From Bacteroidia bacterium (GTDB lineage: Bacteria; Bacteroidota; Bacteroidia; B-17B0; Aurantibacillaceae): DNA of 64,000 nucleotides. A program made the position numbers and the translations under genes. The notes under the pieces are model-generated. The model was not told where the DNA came from. It worked only from the letters and a program-made list of their open reading frames with translations, and made no database searches. The stretch covers positions 1 through 64,000 of the forward strand of contig JALOMJ010000003.1 of assembly GCA_025455485.1 (NCBI GenBank), in the 5' to 3' direction. Positions 30,746 through 41,237 of the stretch are shown one piece after another (positions within the stretch are counted from its first letter, which is position 1; every line of letters begins with the position of its first letter).

Positions 30746-30913
30746 TTAATGAAACCTCTTTTTTAGGCGCTCAACAAATATGTTCGACTTTTCCTTCTTT
30801 CCTGAAAGGATGACGTTTTCGAACTTGTCGAACTTAGCATGATAAAGCAAAGCATGAAAGGCATTAAGTTCGGCAGAAGTGGTACTAAAGCTGATTTGGG
30901 ATTGTTTATTCAT
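30746..30913 (-). CDS. small hypothetical protein (55 aa)
   Basis: ORF MNKQSQISFSTTSAELNAFHALLYHAKFDKFENVILSGKKEKSNIFVERLKKRFH; isolated, no recognised family. Confidence 0.4.
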   Translation of the reverse strand: MNKQSQISFSTTSAELNAFHALLYHAKFDKFENVILSGKKEKSNIFVERLKKRFH

Positions 30914-31083
30914 GGTTTTCGTTTTAAATCTTCTAATCCATTTAACTAACAACACAAAGTTACTACAATTCAAAGCATTGTGTTGCTACAATATGTAGTA
31001 AAATGCAAATGGATAGCATCTGGGAATAAGGAGCCCTTTTATTTTAGTAATTTCGCCAAAAACGATATCAGAGTTAAACCCGC

Positions 31084-31698
31084 ATGGCGAATATTTTTGA
31101 ATTCAATGGTTACCGACCAGTAATACACAAAAGCGCGTTTATTCACCCTAATGCAACCGTTACCGGTAACGTGGTTATAGGCAAAAATGTTTACGTTGGC
31201 CCCGGCGCAGCAATTCGAGGAGACTGGGGAAAAATAACCATAGAAGACGGGTGCAATGTTCAGGAAAATTGTACCATTCATATGTTTCCTGGAACTGAGG
31301 TGCTTTTGAAGGAGGGCGCCCACATTGGACATGGTGCAATCATCCATGGCGCCATCATTGGCAGAAATGTTCTTGTAGGAATGAATTCGGTTATAATGGA
31401 CAATGCCATTATCGCAGAAGAATGTATAATTGGTGCCCTTACCTTTGTTGCCTCAGAAACCATAACCGAAAAGAGAAAAGTTTTGGTAGGGAATCCTGCC
31501 AAAGTGGTTAAAGACGTAAGCGATGAAATGCTGGCCTGGAAAACCAAAGGCACCGAACTTTACCAGAAACTACCTCAGCAATGCAAGAAGACCTTGTTTC
31601 CCTGCGAGCCCGACCAGAGGCCCGCGCCCTTTCAAAAAGAAACAAATGAAGCGTATGCGGCTTGGAAAAAGTCTTCATCCAGAACCAAACCTAAATGA
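31084..31698 (+). CDS. left-handed beta-helix hexapeptide protein (PaaY / gamma-carbonic anhydrase family)
   Basis: AFIHPNATVTGNVVIGKNVYVGPGAAIRGDWGKITIEDGCNVQENCTIH; HIGHGAIIHG. Confidence 0.88.
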   Translation: MANIFEFNGYRPVIHKSAFIHPNATVTGNVVIGKNVYVGPGAAIRGDWGKITIEDGCNVQENCTIHMFPGTEVLLKEGAHIGHGAIIHGAIIGRNVLVGMNSVIMDNAIIAEECIIGALTFVASETITEKRKVLVGNPAKVVKDVSDEMLAWKTKGTELYQKLPQQCKKTLFPCEPDQRPAPFQKETNEAYAAWKKSSSRTKPK

Positions 31699-31755
31699 AT
31701 TTTAGCTTTTTTTTCCCCAATATTTTACGTTAATTTAAGGTTCAAATCGGAATCT

Positions 31756-32847
31756 ATGTCCAAACCAAAAAGCATTCTGAACACAGAGAGTATTAAGTTC
31801 CTTTATTCTTATTTAAACAACCCTTCGCCAACAGGCTTTGAATCCGCAGGACAAAAGTTGTGGCTCAATTACATCAGACCGTATATCGATGATTATATAG
31901 TAGACACCTATGGTACCGTGGCCGCCATCATTAATCCTTCCGCCAAGTATAAGGTGGTAATTGAGGCGCACGCCGACGAAATCAGTTGGTTCGTACATTA
32001 CATCACTAAAGATGGTTTTATTTACCTGAGAAGAAACGGGGGCAGCGACCACCAGATTGCGCCCTCAATGCGGGTAAACCTGCATGGCGCCAAGGGGATT
32101 GTAAAAGGTGTATTCGGTTGGCCCGCTATTCACGTGAGGGACGCTGCAAAGGAAGAAGCGCCCAGCTTAAAGAATATTTTTCTGGATCTGGGCTGTAAAT
32201 CAGACAAAGAGGTTGAGGGCCTGGGCGTGCATGTTGGAACCGTGGTAACTTATGAGGCACCACTGATGGAGCTCAATGGAAAGTTTTATGTAGGAAGGGC
32301 TCTAGATAACCGAATCGGGGGCTTTATGATTGCCGAAGTTGCACGCATGCTGAAAGAAAACAAAGATAAACTACCTTTTGGGCTCTATATTGTTAACTCG
32401 GTTCAAGAAGAGGTTGGTTTGAACGGGGCCACGATGATTGCCAGAAAAATAAACCCCAACGTGGCCATCGTTACCGACGTTTGTCATGATACCCAAACCC
32501 CCATGATGAATAAAATCAGCAGCGGAGATTTGGCTTGTGGCAATGGGCCGGTTTTAAGTTACGCGCCGGCAGTTCAAAACAATCTGTTAAAACTCATTAT
32601 TGAAACGGCGAACAAAAACAAAATTCAATTTCAGCGTCAGGCCGCATCGAGAGCAACTGGCACAGATACCGATGCCTTTGCTTATTCAACCGACGGCATA
32701 GCGTCTGCGCTTATTTCGCTCCCCCTCCGCTATATGCACACCACCGTTGAAAGTGTACACAAGGACGATGTGGAGGAGGTGATTAAGCTAATTTACCACT
32801 CGGTAAAGGCCATTAAAAACAATCAGGATTTCAGGTACCTTAAGTAA
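31756..32847 (+). CDS. M42 family metallopeptidase (deblocking aminopeptidase-like)
   Basis: YKVVIEAHADEISWFVHYI; ALDNRIGGFMIAEV; NSVQEEVGLNGA; TGTDTDAFAYS. Confidence 0.92.
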   Translation: MSKPKSILNTESIKFLYSYLNNPSPTGFESAGQKLWLNYIRPYIDDYIVDTYGTVAAIINPSAKYKVVIEAHADEISWFVHYITKDGFIYLRRNGGSDHQIAPSMRVNLHGAKGIVKGVFGWPAIHVRDAAKEEAPSLKNIFLDLGCKSDKEVEGLGVHVGTVVTYEAPLMELNGKFYVGRALDNRIGGFMIAEVARMLKENKDKLPFGLYIVNSVQEEVGLNGATMIARKINPNVAIVTDVCHDTQTPMMNKISSGDLACGNGPVLSYAPAVQNNLLKLIIETANKNKIQFQRQAASRATGTDTDAFAYSTDGIASALISLPLRYMHTTVESVHKDDVEEVIKLIYHSVKAIKNNQDFRYLK

Positions 32848-32876
32848 GCAAACCCTAAGAGCAATACCTTCCTAAA

Positions 32877-34415
32877 ATGCCAATACTTGGTTCACTCATA
32901 AAAGGAGCAATTGACATCCGCTCGCGGATTCCCTCAAGAAGCAATTCATATAAACAACAATTAAAACAGCTGAGAAAATTGCTTGCTAAAGCTGAATTCA
33001 CTGATTTTGGTATTCAGTATGGATTTAGCAGTATTCTGCAAGCTGAAGACCCGGTGCTCGAATTCCAGCGCCGTGTGCCCCTCCACGATTACCAGAGTAT
33101 TTTTGATGCCTGGTGGCACCGTGCGCTTAAAGGCGAAAAAGATGTTTGCTGGCCGGGGAAAATAAAATATTTTGCATTGAGTTCAGGAACGTCTGAATCG
33201 TCGAGCAAACACATTCCAATTACCAAATCCTTTATTAAAGCCATACACAGGGCCACACTCAAACAAATTGTTTCCACAAAAAATTTTAATTTTCCTAAAG
33301 AACAATACGAAACCGAGATTTTGTTTGTAGGCGGAAGCACCAATTTAAATTACAACGGCACTTATTTTAGTGGAGATTTAAGTGGGATAACCACCGGTAC
33401 CCAACCAAGGTGGTTTCAAAATTTTTCTTTGCCCGGACCCGAAATAAGGGGGCTGAAAAACTGGGAAGATAAACTTGAGGACATAGTAAACAATGCAAAA
33501 AGTTGGGACGTTGGTTTTATTTGTGGCGTGCCTGCCTGGATTCAAATTCTTTTTGAGCGCATCATAAAACATTATGGGCTTAAAACCATCCACGATGTTT
33601 GGCCCAACCTTAAAGTGTTTGTTCATGGGGGCGTGTCTATAAAGCCATACAAAAACACCATAAACGCACTTTGCGCCCAGCCTTTGATTTATATCGACAC
33701 ATATATGGCCTCTGAGGCGTTTGTTGCTTTTCAGGAAAGACCAAACGAGGAACAGACCATGAAGCTTATTACCGACAATAACCTTTTCATGGAATTTATT
33801 CCTTTCGATGAGCAGAATTTTGATCAGGAAGGAAACCTTAAGCCGAGAGCAGAGGCGATTGACCTGAAACGCGTGGAAGAAGGAATAGAATATGCATTAA
33901 TCATAACCAATTGTGCCGGTGCATGGCGGTATCTGATTGGAGACACTATTCGCTTTACCGACGTTCGCCGGAATGAAATTATCATTACCGGAAGAACCAA
34001 ACATTTTTTAAGCTTGTGCGGCGAGCACTTGAGTGTTGACAATATGAACAAAGGTGTTTTGCTGGCCGCTAACGAGCTTGGCATAAGCATTAATGAATAT
34101 TGCGTTTGCGGAGGGCCGTTTGAGGGAAGGTTTGAGCACCATTGGTTTATAGGCAGCGACAAAAACACAGATCCTGAAACGGTAAGCCGGGCGCTCGACA
34201 ATCATCTCAAGCAACTCAATGATGATTATGCCGTAGAACGTATGCACGCGCTTAAACAAGTGCGGGTAACTTTGCTCCCGAACCAAAAATTTATTGATTT
34301 TTTAGCCAGCAAAAATAAATTAGGAGGCCAAAGCAAATTTCCAAGAGTATTAAAAGGAAAGGTGCTAAACGAGTGGTTGGCCTTTTTAGAAAACAATGGT
34401 CATCTCCCTGTTTGA
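32877..34415 (+). CDS. GH3 auxin-responsive-promoter-like family protein (acyl-adenylate-forming)
   Basis: FALSSGTSESSSKHIPIT; IDTYMASEAFVAFQ; WRYLIGDTIRFTDVRRNEIIITGRTKHFLSLCGEHLS. Confidence 0.92.
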   Translation: MPILGSLIKGAIDIRSRIPSRSNSYKQQLKQLRKLLAKAEFTDFGIQYGFSSILQAEDPVLEFQRRVPLHDYQSIFDAWWHRALKGEKDVCWPGKIKYFALSSGTSESSSKHIPITKSFIKAIHRATLKQIVSTKNFNFPKEQYETEILFVGGSTNLNYNGTYFSGDLSGITTGTQPRWFQNFSLPGPEIRGLKNWEDKLEDIVNNAKSWDVGFICGVPAWIQILFERIIKHYGLKTIHDVWPNLKVFVHGGVSIKPYKNTINALCAQPLIYIDTYMASEAFVAFQERPNEEQTMKLITDNNLFMEFIPFDEQNFDQEGNLKPRAEAIDLKRVEEGIEYALIITNCAGAWRYLIGDTIRFTDVRRNEIIITGRTKHFLSLCGEHLSVDNMNKGVLLAANELGISINEYCVCGGPFEGRFEHHWFIGSDKNTDPETVSRALDNHLKQLNDDYAVERMHALKQVRVTLLPNQKFIDFLASKNKLGGQSKFPRVLKGKVLNEWLAFLENNGHLPV

Positions 34416-35041
34416 TTTTAAGTTTAATATATCAAACCGTTGTTATTGTTCTGATCTTAAGTTTCTCCTTTGGACCGGCTTTTTTTGCCCTGATTAACAC
34501 GGGCATTAAACATGGCTATAAAACCGGCTCACTACTTGCCGTAGGCGTTGTTTTAAGTGATTTGCTGCTTTGCTTTTTAGTGATTTTGTTCGTGGATAGG
34601 GCAACCCACCTCATTCAGGATCAAAAAACCCAAAGGTTTATGGGCCTTATGGCCGGCCTTGTGCTGGTTGTTTTCGGAGCGCTGTACTTCAGAAAGCCAA
34701 TTGCCGAAAAAAACACCGCGCTCATTATTGGAAAGCCCTCTGCAAAGGCCATGCTTTTGAAAGGGTTTTTTCTGAACTCCCTAAACCCTGCGGTTTGGCT
34801 TTTGTGGCTTGGCAACGTTACGGCGGTTAGCGATTCACTGGAGTATTCGGTAATAAAAATGATTCTGTATTTTAGTGTTACCCTTGGCCTTGTTTTATTG
34901 GTAGAATTAGCAAAAGTTTCGGCCGCAGGAAAACTTAAAAAGTTGCTTACAGAAAAAACCATGCACCGCATTAATTCATTAACGGGCGCCATGTTGATGA
35001 TTTTTGGCTTGGTGCTAATTTATAATCACTATTTTGGTTGA
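34373..35041 (+). CDS. LysE/RhtB family translocator (exact start uncertain)
   Basis: SFSFGPAFFALINTGIKHGYKTGSLLAVGVVLSDLLL; multiple TM segments. Confidence 0.85.
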   Translation: MVGLFRKQWSSPCLILSLIYQTVVIVLILSFSFGPAFFALINTGIKHGYKTGSLLAVGVVLSDLLLCFLVILFVDRATHLIQDQKTQRFMGLMAGLVLVVFGALYFRKPIAEKNTALIIGKPSAKAMLLKGFFLNSLNPAVWLLWLGNVTAVSDSLEYSVIKMILYFSVTLGLVLLVELAKVSAAGKLKKLLTEKTMHRINSLTGAMLMIFGLVLIYNHYFG

Positions 35042-35316
35042 ACATGACCCAGGAAGAAAGCGACCGTTTTAAACAAAAGCTGAGCGAAACCATGAGTTTT
35101 CCCAGTGTTTACATGTATAAATTCATTATTGAAAGCGCTAACCGTAACATTGCCCTAATTGAAAACTTATTTGATGCCGAAACAGAGATATTTACCAAAG
35201 AAAGTGGCGCCGGCAAATACATTAGCATAACCGCCAAACAAGTCGTTATGAACGTGGATGAAATAATAGACATTTACCAAAAGGCCTCTAAAATTAAAGG
35301 CATAATGTTTTTGTAA
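35038..35316 (+). CDS. DUF493 family protein
   Basis: FPSVYMYKFIIESANRNIALIENLF...KYISITAKQVVMNVDEIIDIYQKASKIKGIMFL. Confidence 0.8.
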   Translation: MNMTQEESDRFKQKLSETMSFPSVYMYKFIIESANRNIALIENLFDAETEIFTKESGAGKYISITAKQVVMNVDEIIDIYQKASKIKGIMFL

Positions 35317-35323
35317 GCAATCC

Positions 35324-36196
35324 ATGCTATTTACGCTCCAGTCAGACGAGATAAGTATACGTGTTAATAGCAGAGGAGCCGAGCTTTGCAGCATAAAAAG
35401 CAACACCGGTTTTGAATACCTTTGGCAGGCCAATCCACTCGTTTGGCCAAGGCATGCCCCGGTGCTTTTCCCTGTGGTTGGCAAACTAAAAAACAACCAA
35501 TTCGTTTTCAAACAAAAAACGTACACGCTCAATCAACATGGTTTTGCCCGCGACCTGGACTTTTTACCTATTATTTGCAAGTGTAACGAGTTAAGCTTTT
35601 TACTTACTTCCAACGAAAACACAAAAGCCAGCTACCCCTTTGATTTTAAGCTTCAGCTAAGCTATGTTTTGAACAAAAACACCTTGATTTGCAGCTATAA
35701 AGTAGAAAATACCGGCACAGACTGCTTGTTTTTTAGTCTTGGAGCCCACCCCGGGTTTAGTTTGGCGCCAAAAAATAATGAAGAATACCCGTATCTTGAA
35801 TTTGAGAAGGAGGAGCTTTTACTCAACGAACTGCAGTCGGGTTTGATTTCAGAAACCATGCGCCTGTGCCCTTGCCCTAACAAACGCTTACACCTGCGTG
35901 CTGAGCTTTTTAAAAACGATGCCCTGGTGATGGCAAACCATCAAATTAACGCCATCTCCCTTTTTCTGAACGCAACGGGCAGAAAGGTGAGTCTGAGTTG
36001 CAGAGGATGGCCTTATTTTGGAATTTGGTCAAAACCAAACCCCGCAAACGGAAACCTTGATTTTGTGTGTTTAGAGCCCTGGCATGGCCTTGCTGACACC
36101 ATTCAGCACAGAGGCAAACTTGAGGATAAAACCGGCATTTTGAAGCTTCAGCCCGCAAAAGTTTTTGAGACCGCCTTTGAGCTAAGTTTTTACTGA
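35324..36196 (+). CDS. aldose 1-epimerase family protein (LacX-like)
   Basis: GFEYLWQANPLVWPRHAPVLFPVVGKLKNN; NQHGFARDLDF; FSLGAHPGF. Confidence 0.9.
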   Translation: MLFTLQSDEISIRVNSRGAELCSIKSNTGFEYLWQANPLVWPRHAPVLFPVVGKLKNNQFVFKQKTYTLNQHGFARDLDFLPIICKCNELSFLLTSNENTKASYPFDFKLQLSYVLNKNTLICSYKVENTGTDCLFFSLGAHPGFSLAPKNNEEYPYLEFEKEELLLNELQSGLISETMRLCPCPNKRLHLRAELFKNDALVMANHQINAISLFLNATGRKVSLSCRGWPYFGIWSKPNPANGNLDFVCLEPWHGLADTIQHRGKLEDKTGILKLQPAKVFETAFELSFY

Positions 36197-36252
36197 ATTT
36201 ACTAACCATAAGCATCAAAAATAAAACCGGACAACGGGAAAATTGCGTATTT

Positions 36253-37608
36253 TTGCGCTCCAATTTTTTAGCCATGAACATAAGTAGAAACAGCATAGAC
36301 CGTTTGAATGCCGAAATAACAATCAGTCTCAACCCCAACGATTACGAGGCAAAAGTGAACGAGGGCATTAAAAAAGTACAAAAACAAGTAAGTATGCCCG
36401 GTTTCAGACCCGGCAAGGTGCCTAACGGGCTTATCAAAAAGCAATATGGCACACAAATTATGGTGGATGAAATCAATAAGCTGTTAAACGACACCATTTA
36501 CAAATACATTGAGGAAAATAAAATTGAGATATTGGGCAATCCTTTGCCCAAAGACCAAACAAAAGTAGATTTTGAAACACAAAAAGACTTTGAATTCGTT
36601 TACGAGTTGGGCTTGGCACCTGAATTTACTGTGCCATTAGACAGCAAAAGTTCCTTTGTTTACAAAACCGTAAAAATTGACGAGGCCTTGGTTGAAAAGT
36701 ATCTTAAGGATGTTTGCAGAAATTACGGTCAGGCCGTTTACCCTGAGCTTGCCGGGGAAAAAGACGTTTTGTTTGTTGATATAAATGAATTGGACGAATC
36801 AGGAAACATAAAGCCCGGCGGCATATTCAAAAGCACGAGCCTCAGTCCTGAGCGCATTTCCAATAAAAATGCCGCTTCAAAATTAATAGGTTTAAAAAAA
36901 GAAGATAAACTGGTTGTAAATGTTGATGAACTCTTTGAATCAGCAATAGACAAAAGCGTTACCCTTGGTCTTGAGAAAGAGCAAGCCGAAAACACCCATT
37001 GCAATTTACAAATTACCGTAAAAAACATTTCTCGGATTGAAGATGCCGAGTTGAATCAGGACTTGTTTGACCGCATTTACGGTGCAGGCAAGATCAATGG
37101 GTTAGAGGAATTTAAAAACAAAATTCGTGAAGAGCTGGCCTTAATGTTTTCAGCCGACGCCGAGCGGTTTTTGAAGGCAGAAGTTGAAAAAGCATTAATT
37201 GAAAAAATCAATGTTGAATTGCCCGATGCGTTTTTGAAACGCTGGTTAACCGTTGTAAACGAAAAGCCCATCTCTCAGGACGAACTGGAAAAAGATTATC
37301 CAAACTATGCAAAAGCAATGAAATGGAAGCTGATTGAGAACAAAATCATCAAAGACAATGAAATAAAAGTTGACCATAATGAAGCGATAGAGGAGGCAAA
37401 GGCCTTCATCAAGGGTGAATATGCCCGCTACGGCCAAACACCCAGCGAAGAGGACCTCAACAAGATATCGCTTGACCTCTTAACTAAAGAAAAAGAAGCT
37501 CAGAAAATTTTTGAGAACATCTACAGTAAAAAAGTTCTTAATCTCATAAAAGAAAAATGCAATCTGGAAAAGAAAGAACTTAGTTACGAAGATTTTTTTA
37601 AATCCTAA
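36253..37608 (+). CDS. tig: trigger factor (start may be internal at MNISRNS)
   Basis: VQKQVSMPGFRPGKVPNGLIKKQYG; ribosome-binding and C-terminal domains recognisable. Confidence 0.93.
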   Translation: MRSNFLAMNISRNSIDRLNAEITISLNPNDYEAKVNEGIKKVQKQVSMPGFRPGKVPNGLIKKQYGTQIMVDEINKLLNDTIYKYIEENKIEILGNPLPKDQTKVDFETQKDFEFVYELGLAPEFTVPLDSKSSFVYKTVKIDEALVEKYLKDVCRNYGQAVYPELAGEKDVLFVDINELDESGNIKPGGIFKSTSLSPERISNKNAASKLIGLKKEDKLVVNVDELFESAIDKSVTLGLEKEQAENTHCNLQITVKNISRIEDAELNQDLFDRIYGAGKINGLEEFKNKIREELALMFSADAERFLKAEVEKALIEKINVELPDAFLKRWLTVVNEKPISQDELEKDYPNYAKAMKWKLIENKIIKDNEIKVDHNEAIEEAKAFIKGEYARYGQTPSEEDLNKISLDLLTKEKEAQKIFENIYSKKVLNLIKEKCNLEKKELSYEDFFKS

Positions 37609-37624
37609 ACGCTGTTTAAAAGTG

Positions 37625-37656
37625 AAAAACCCGAAGAAGCCCTTCGGGTTTTTTTT
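37625..37656 (+). terminator. intrinsic terminator after tig
   Basis: AAAAACCCGAAG aagcc CTTCGGGTTTTTTTTT. Confidence 0.88.
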
Positions 37657-37802
37657 TGGTTTCCGGCCAAAGCGGATGGTTTGATGGTAAATCACCAACT
37701 GCAAAAAACAGTTCTGATTAACCACAAAAAATGCCGAACAAACACAATAAAACCCGATAAAAATTCATTCTATGATTTGTTGCCCCCAGATTAGCTGATT
37801 TT

Positions 37803-38582
37803 ATGCCTTTTCTTATCTTTGCGAATCTCGTACCAATGGACGTAAAATCCTCCATACATCCTGCTAATATTCCAAAGCACGTGGCCATCATCATGGATGG
37901 AAACGGTCGTTGGGCTAAAAAGCAGGGTGAAGATCGCATATTCGGTCATCACGAAGGTGTTAACTCGGTGCGCGAGATCGTGGAGGCTTGCGGTGAAATT
38001 GGCGTTCAATTTTTAACCCTGTATGCTTTCAGCACCGAAAACTGGAACCGCCCAAAGGAAGAAGTTGATGCTTTGATGGAGTTGCTGGTGTCTACCATCA
38101 GCATGGAAACTCCCAACCTCAACAGCAAAGGCGTTAAACTTGAAGTTATCGGAAACATAAAAAGTTTACCCGCATCCTGCCAGGCTGAATTAAAGGAGTC
38201 TATAGACATTACAGCAAAAAACACAAAGGTTACACTCATCCTGGCGCTCAGCTACTCCAGCAAGTGGGAAATTACCAATGCCGTGCAACAGCTTGCAAAG
38301 TTGGTAGAGCTTGGAAAACTTAAACCCGAGAACATCAGCAGCGAGCTCATAGAGGAGCACCTGAGCACCAGCAAATGGCCTGATCCGGAACTGATGATAA
38401 GAACCAGCGGAGAACACCGCATCAGCAACTTTTTGCTATGGCAATTGGCCTATTCGGAGTTTTATTTTACCGATGTGTTGTGGCCCGATTTTAGAAAGGA
38501 TGATTTTTTCAGAGCTATACTGGCTTACCAAAACAGGGAAAGACGATTTGGCAAAACAAGCGAACAATTATCCAGGCACTGA
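37803..38582 (+). CDS. uppS: isoprenyl (undecaprenyl) diphosphate synthase; in-frame ATG at 37836 also plausible
   Basis: HVAIIMDGNGRWAKKQG; YAFSTENWNRPKEEV; DPELMIRTSGEHRISNFLLWQLAYSE. Confidence 0.95.
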   Translation: MPFLIFANLVPMDVKSSIHPANIPKHVAIIMDGNGRWAKKQGEDRIFGHHEGVNSVREIVEACGEIGVQFLTLYAFSTENWNRPKEEVDALMELLVSTISMETPNLNSKGVKLEVIGNIKSLPASCQAELKESIDITAKNTKVTLILALSYSSKWEITNAVQQLAKLVELGKLKPENISSELIEEHLSTSKWPDPELMIRTSGEHRISNFLLWQLAYSEFYFTDVLWPDFRKDDFFRAILAYQNRERRFGKTSEQLSRH

Positions 38583-41170
38583 GCACTCTAAAACATACTG
38601 TATTTACCCTTTCTCTGCTGATTTTTTGGCTGAGTGTGCATACTCAAAACAACGACAGCTTGTTTATTGAGCCGCTTAAACACCCTAAAACTTATCGTTT
38701 AGCTCCGCTTCAAATTCAAGGCGCGGAGTATACCGACAAAAATGTAATTAGTCTTTTATCTGGTTTAAGTGCCGGCGATGAGGTGAAAATTCCCGGCGAT
38801 AAAATCTCCGATGCCATCCGCAAACTATGGAAGCAGGGCATGTTTGAAGACATACAGATACTACAGGATAAAGTTATCGGAAACGACCTTTTTCTCATCA
38901 TTAAGGTTGTGGAAAGACCCCGGCTCACCAAGTTTAAATTCAAAGGCGATGTAAAAAAGAGTGATGCTGAAGACATCCGCGCAAAGATAAAACTAATGCA
39001 AGAGCGGGTGGTTACCGATTACATGATTGGCAACATCAAAAACATTGTGAAAGAGTTTTATGTGAATAAAGGCTATTATTTTGCGAAGGTGAACATCCTC
39101 ACAGAGCGCGACACAGTGGCCCGCACCCCCCACATCAGCCTTACCATTGACGTGAGAAAAGGAAAAACGGTTCGCATACAAGATATTTATATCAAAGGAA
39201 ATACCGTGATCACGTCGGCCAAGTTGCGCCGAAGCCTGGAGGAAAGTAAAGCCTTCCGCTGGTATTTTCCGTTTAATTCGGGCAAATACCTTGAAGAGAA
39301 CTTACAAAAGGATCTTCCGGGCATTGTGGAGAAATACAACGCCAAGGGATACAGGGATGCCCGCATCGCTAAAGACACCATGTATTTTGTGGCCCCCGAT
39401 CGGGTGGCGATAGAAATTACAGTTGATGAAGGAAGAAAGTATTATTTCGGAACATTTAAGTGGTATGGGAACACAAAGTACCGCAATGGGCAGTTGGATA
39501 CCATTTTAAACATTAAACCCGGCACAGTTTACGATAAAAGTAAGTTGGATCAAAAATTGTTTATGAACCCTAACGGCTTTGACATTTCCAGCTTGTATCT
39601 CGACGATGGGTACTTGTTTTTTCAGGCCAACCAGCAAGAGAGCAACATACATAACGATACCATTGACTTTGACATATTGATGTATGAAGGAAAGCAGGCC
39701 ACCATCAATAAAATTACCATAAAAGGCAATGATAAAACCAACGACCACGTGATTTATCGTGAAATTCGAACCAGGCCCGGGCAATTGTTTCGACGAACCG
39801 ACATCATGCGCACCCAGCGCGAATTGGCACAGTTGGGGTATTTTAATCCAGAGAAGCTGGACATAAGGCCAACGCCAAATCCGGCTGACGGCACAGTGGA
39901 CATAGAATATGTGGTGGAGGAAAAGCCGAGTGATCAAATTGAATTGAGCGGTGGCTGGGGGGGGAGAACCGTTAGTCAGGCCGGAGGCCAACAGGGTCTG
40001 GGAATTATTGGTACGCTGGGGGTTTCGTTCACCAATTTTTCTACACGCAATATTTTTAAAAGAGAGTCATGGAAACCATTACCTAGCGGCGATGGGCAGA
40101 AACTGAGTTTGCGTGCACAAACCAACGGACCAACCTATCAGTCCTATAATTTCTCTTTTACTGAGCCATGGCTGGGCGGTAAAAAACCAAACTCCCTCAC
40201 GTTTTCGTTATTTCATTCTGTGTTCAGTAACGGCAGAAAAAAGTATTACAAATCTGAAACCGGAGACAAGGTAGAAAACCCCGCCCGCGCGCACATGATT
40301 GTCACCGGAACCTCCTTAGGTTTTGGACGCAGGTTGAAGTGGCCCGACAATTTTTTCAGCATGTACAATAGCGTGAGTTATAACCATTATGATTTAAAAA
40401 ACTGGACCAGCTTCATATTCAGTAACGGTACGGCAAATGATCTTAACTTTGGTCTTAACCTGTCGCGAAACTCGGTGGATGCTCCAATTTATCCTAAATC
40501 AGGCTCCAATTTTGTATTTAATGCACAGCTTACACCACCGTATTCTTTGTTCAACGGTAAAGATTACACCAACATGGAGCCGGCCGAGCGCTATAAGTAT
40601 ATTGAATATCAAAAATACAAATTCACAGCCGAGTGGTTTACCCAATTAACCAACCAAAAAGCTGCTGAGGGCAAAGAAGCCCGTAACGCCGTGTTAAGAA
40701 CCAAAATTGGATATGGTTTTTTAGGCATGTACAATAAGGAAGTTGGACTTTCGCCTTTTGAACGCTTTTATATGGGTGGCAGTGGCATCAGCGGCTTTCA
40801 AAATTTTGTTGCCAGAGAGATTATCGGCCTGAGGGGCTACCCTGATAATTCCATTTCGAGTCAGGTTGGAGATCCAATAGTTGCCAGATATACATTAGAA
40901 TTGCGCTATCCTGTGAGTTTAAATCCTCAGGCCACCATTTTTCTGCTTGGATTTGCGGAGGCAGGAAATACCTGGAGAAACTTCAGAACCTTTAACCCGT
41001 TTGACGTAAAACGCAGCGCCGGTTTTGGTATGCGCGTATTTTTGCCCATGTTTGGTATGCTAGGCATTGATTATGGCTGGGGCTTCGACAGTGTGCCGGG
41101 TAAGCCGGGCATTGGCAACGGACAAGGGCAGTTTCATTTTACCATTGGTGGTACTTTGGGCGAACTCTGA
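38579..41170 (+). CDS. bamA: outer membrane protein assembly factor BamA; CTG start proposed at 38579 (ORF track begins at GTG 38636)
   Basis: POTRA repeats plus beta-barrel; extending to CTG restores signal peptide M-STLKHTVFTLSLLIFWLSVHTQ. Confidence 0.88.
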   Translation: MSTLKHTVFTLSLLIFWLSVHTQNNDSLFIEPLKHPKTYRLAPLQIQGAEYTDKNVISLLSGLSAGDEVKIPGDKISDAIRKLWKQGMFEDIQILQDKVIGNDLFLIIKVVERPRLTKFKFKGDVKKSDAEDIRAKIKLMQERVVTDYMIGNIKNIVKEFYVNKGYYFAKVNILTERDTVARTPHISLTIDVRKGKTVRIQDIYIKGNTVITSAKLRRSLEESKAFRWYFPFNSGKYLEENLQKDLPGIVEKYNAKGYRDARIAKDTMYFVAPDRVAIEITVDEGRKYYFGTFKWYGNTKYRNGQLDTILNIKPGTVYDKSKLDQKLFMNPNGFDISSLYLDDGYLFFQANQQESNIHNDTIDFDILMYEGKQATINKITIKGNDKTNDHVIYREIRTRPGQLFRRTDIMRTQRELAQLGYFNPEKLDIRPTPNPADGTVDIEYVVEEKPSDQIELSGGWGGRTVSQAGGQQGLGIIGTLGVSFTNFSTRNIFKRESWKPLPSGDGQKLSLRAQTNGPTYQSYNFSFTEPWLGGKKPNSLTFSLFHSVFSNGRKKYYKSETGDKVENPARAHMIVTGTSLGFGRRLKWPDNFFSMYNSVSYNHYDLKNWTSFIFSNGTANDLNFGLNLSRNSVDAPIYPKSGSNFVFNAQLTPPYSLFNGKDYTNMEPAERYKYIEYQKYKFTAEWFTQLTNQKAAEGKEARNAVLRTKIGYGFLGMYNKEVGLSPFERFYMGGSGISGFQNFVAREIIGLRGYPDNSISSQVGDPIVARYTLELRYPVSLNPQATIFLLGFAEAGNTWRNFRTFNPFDVKRSAGFGMRVFLPMFGMLGIDYGWGFDSVPGKPGIGNGQGQFHFTIGGTLGEL

Positions 41171-41237
41171 CAAAATATGTTAATGACCGTTTACACACTA
41201 TTATGGCACATTTTATGTTACATTTAAAATCCAAAAC

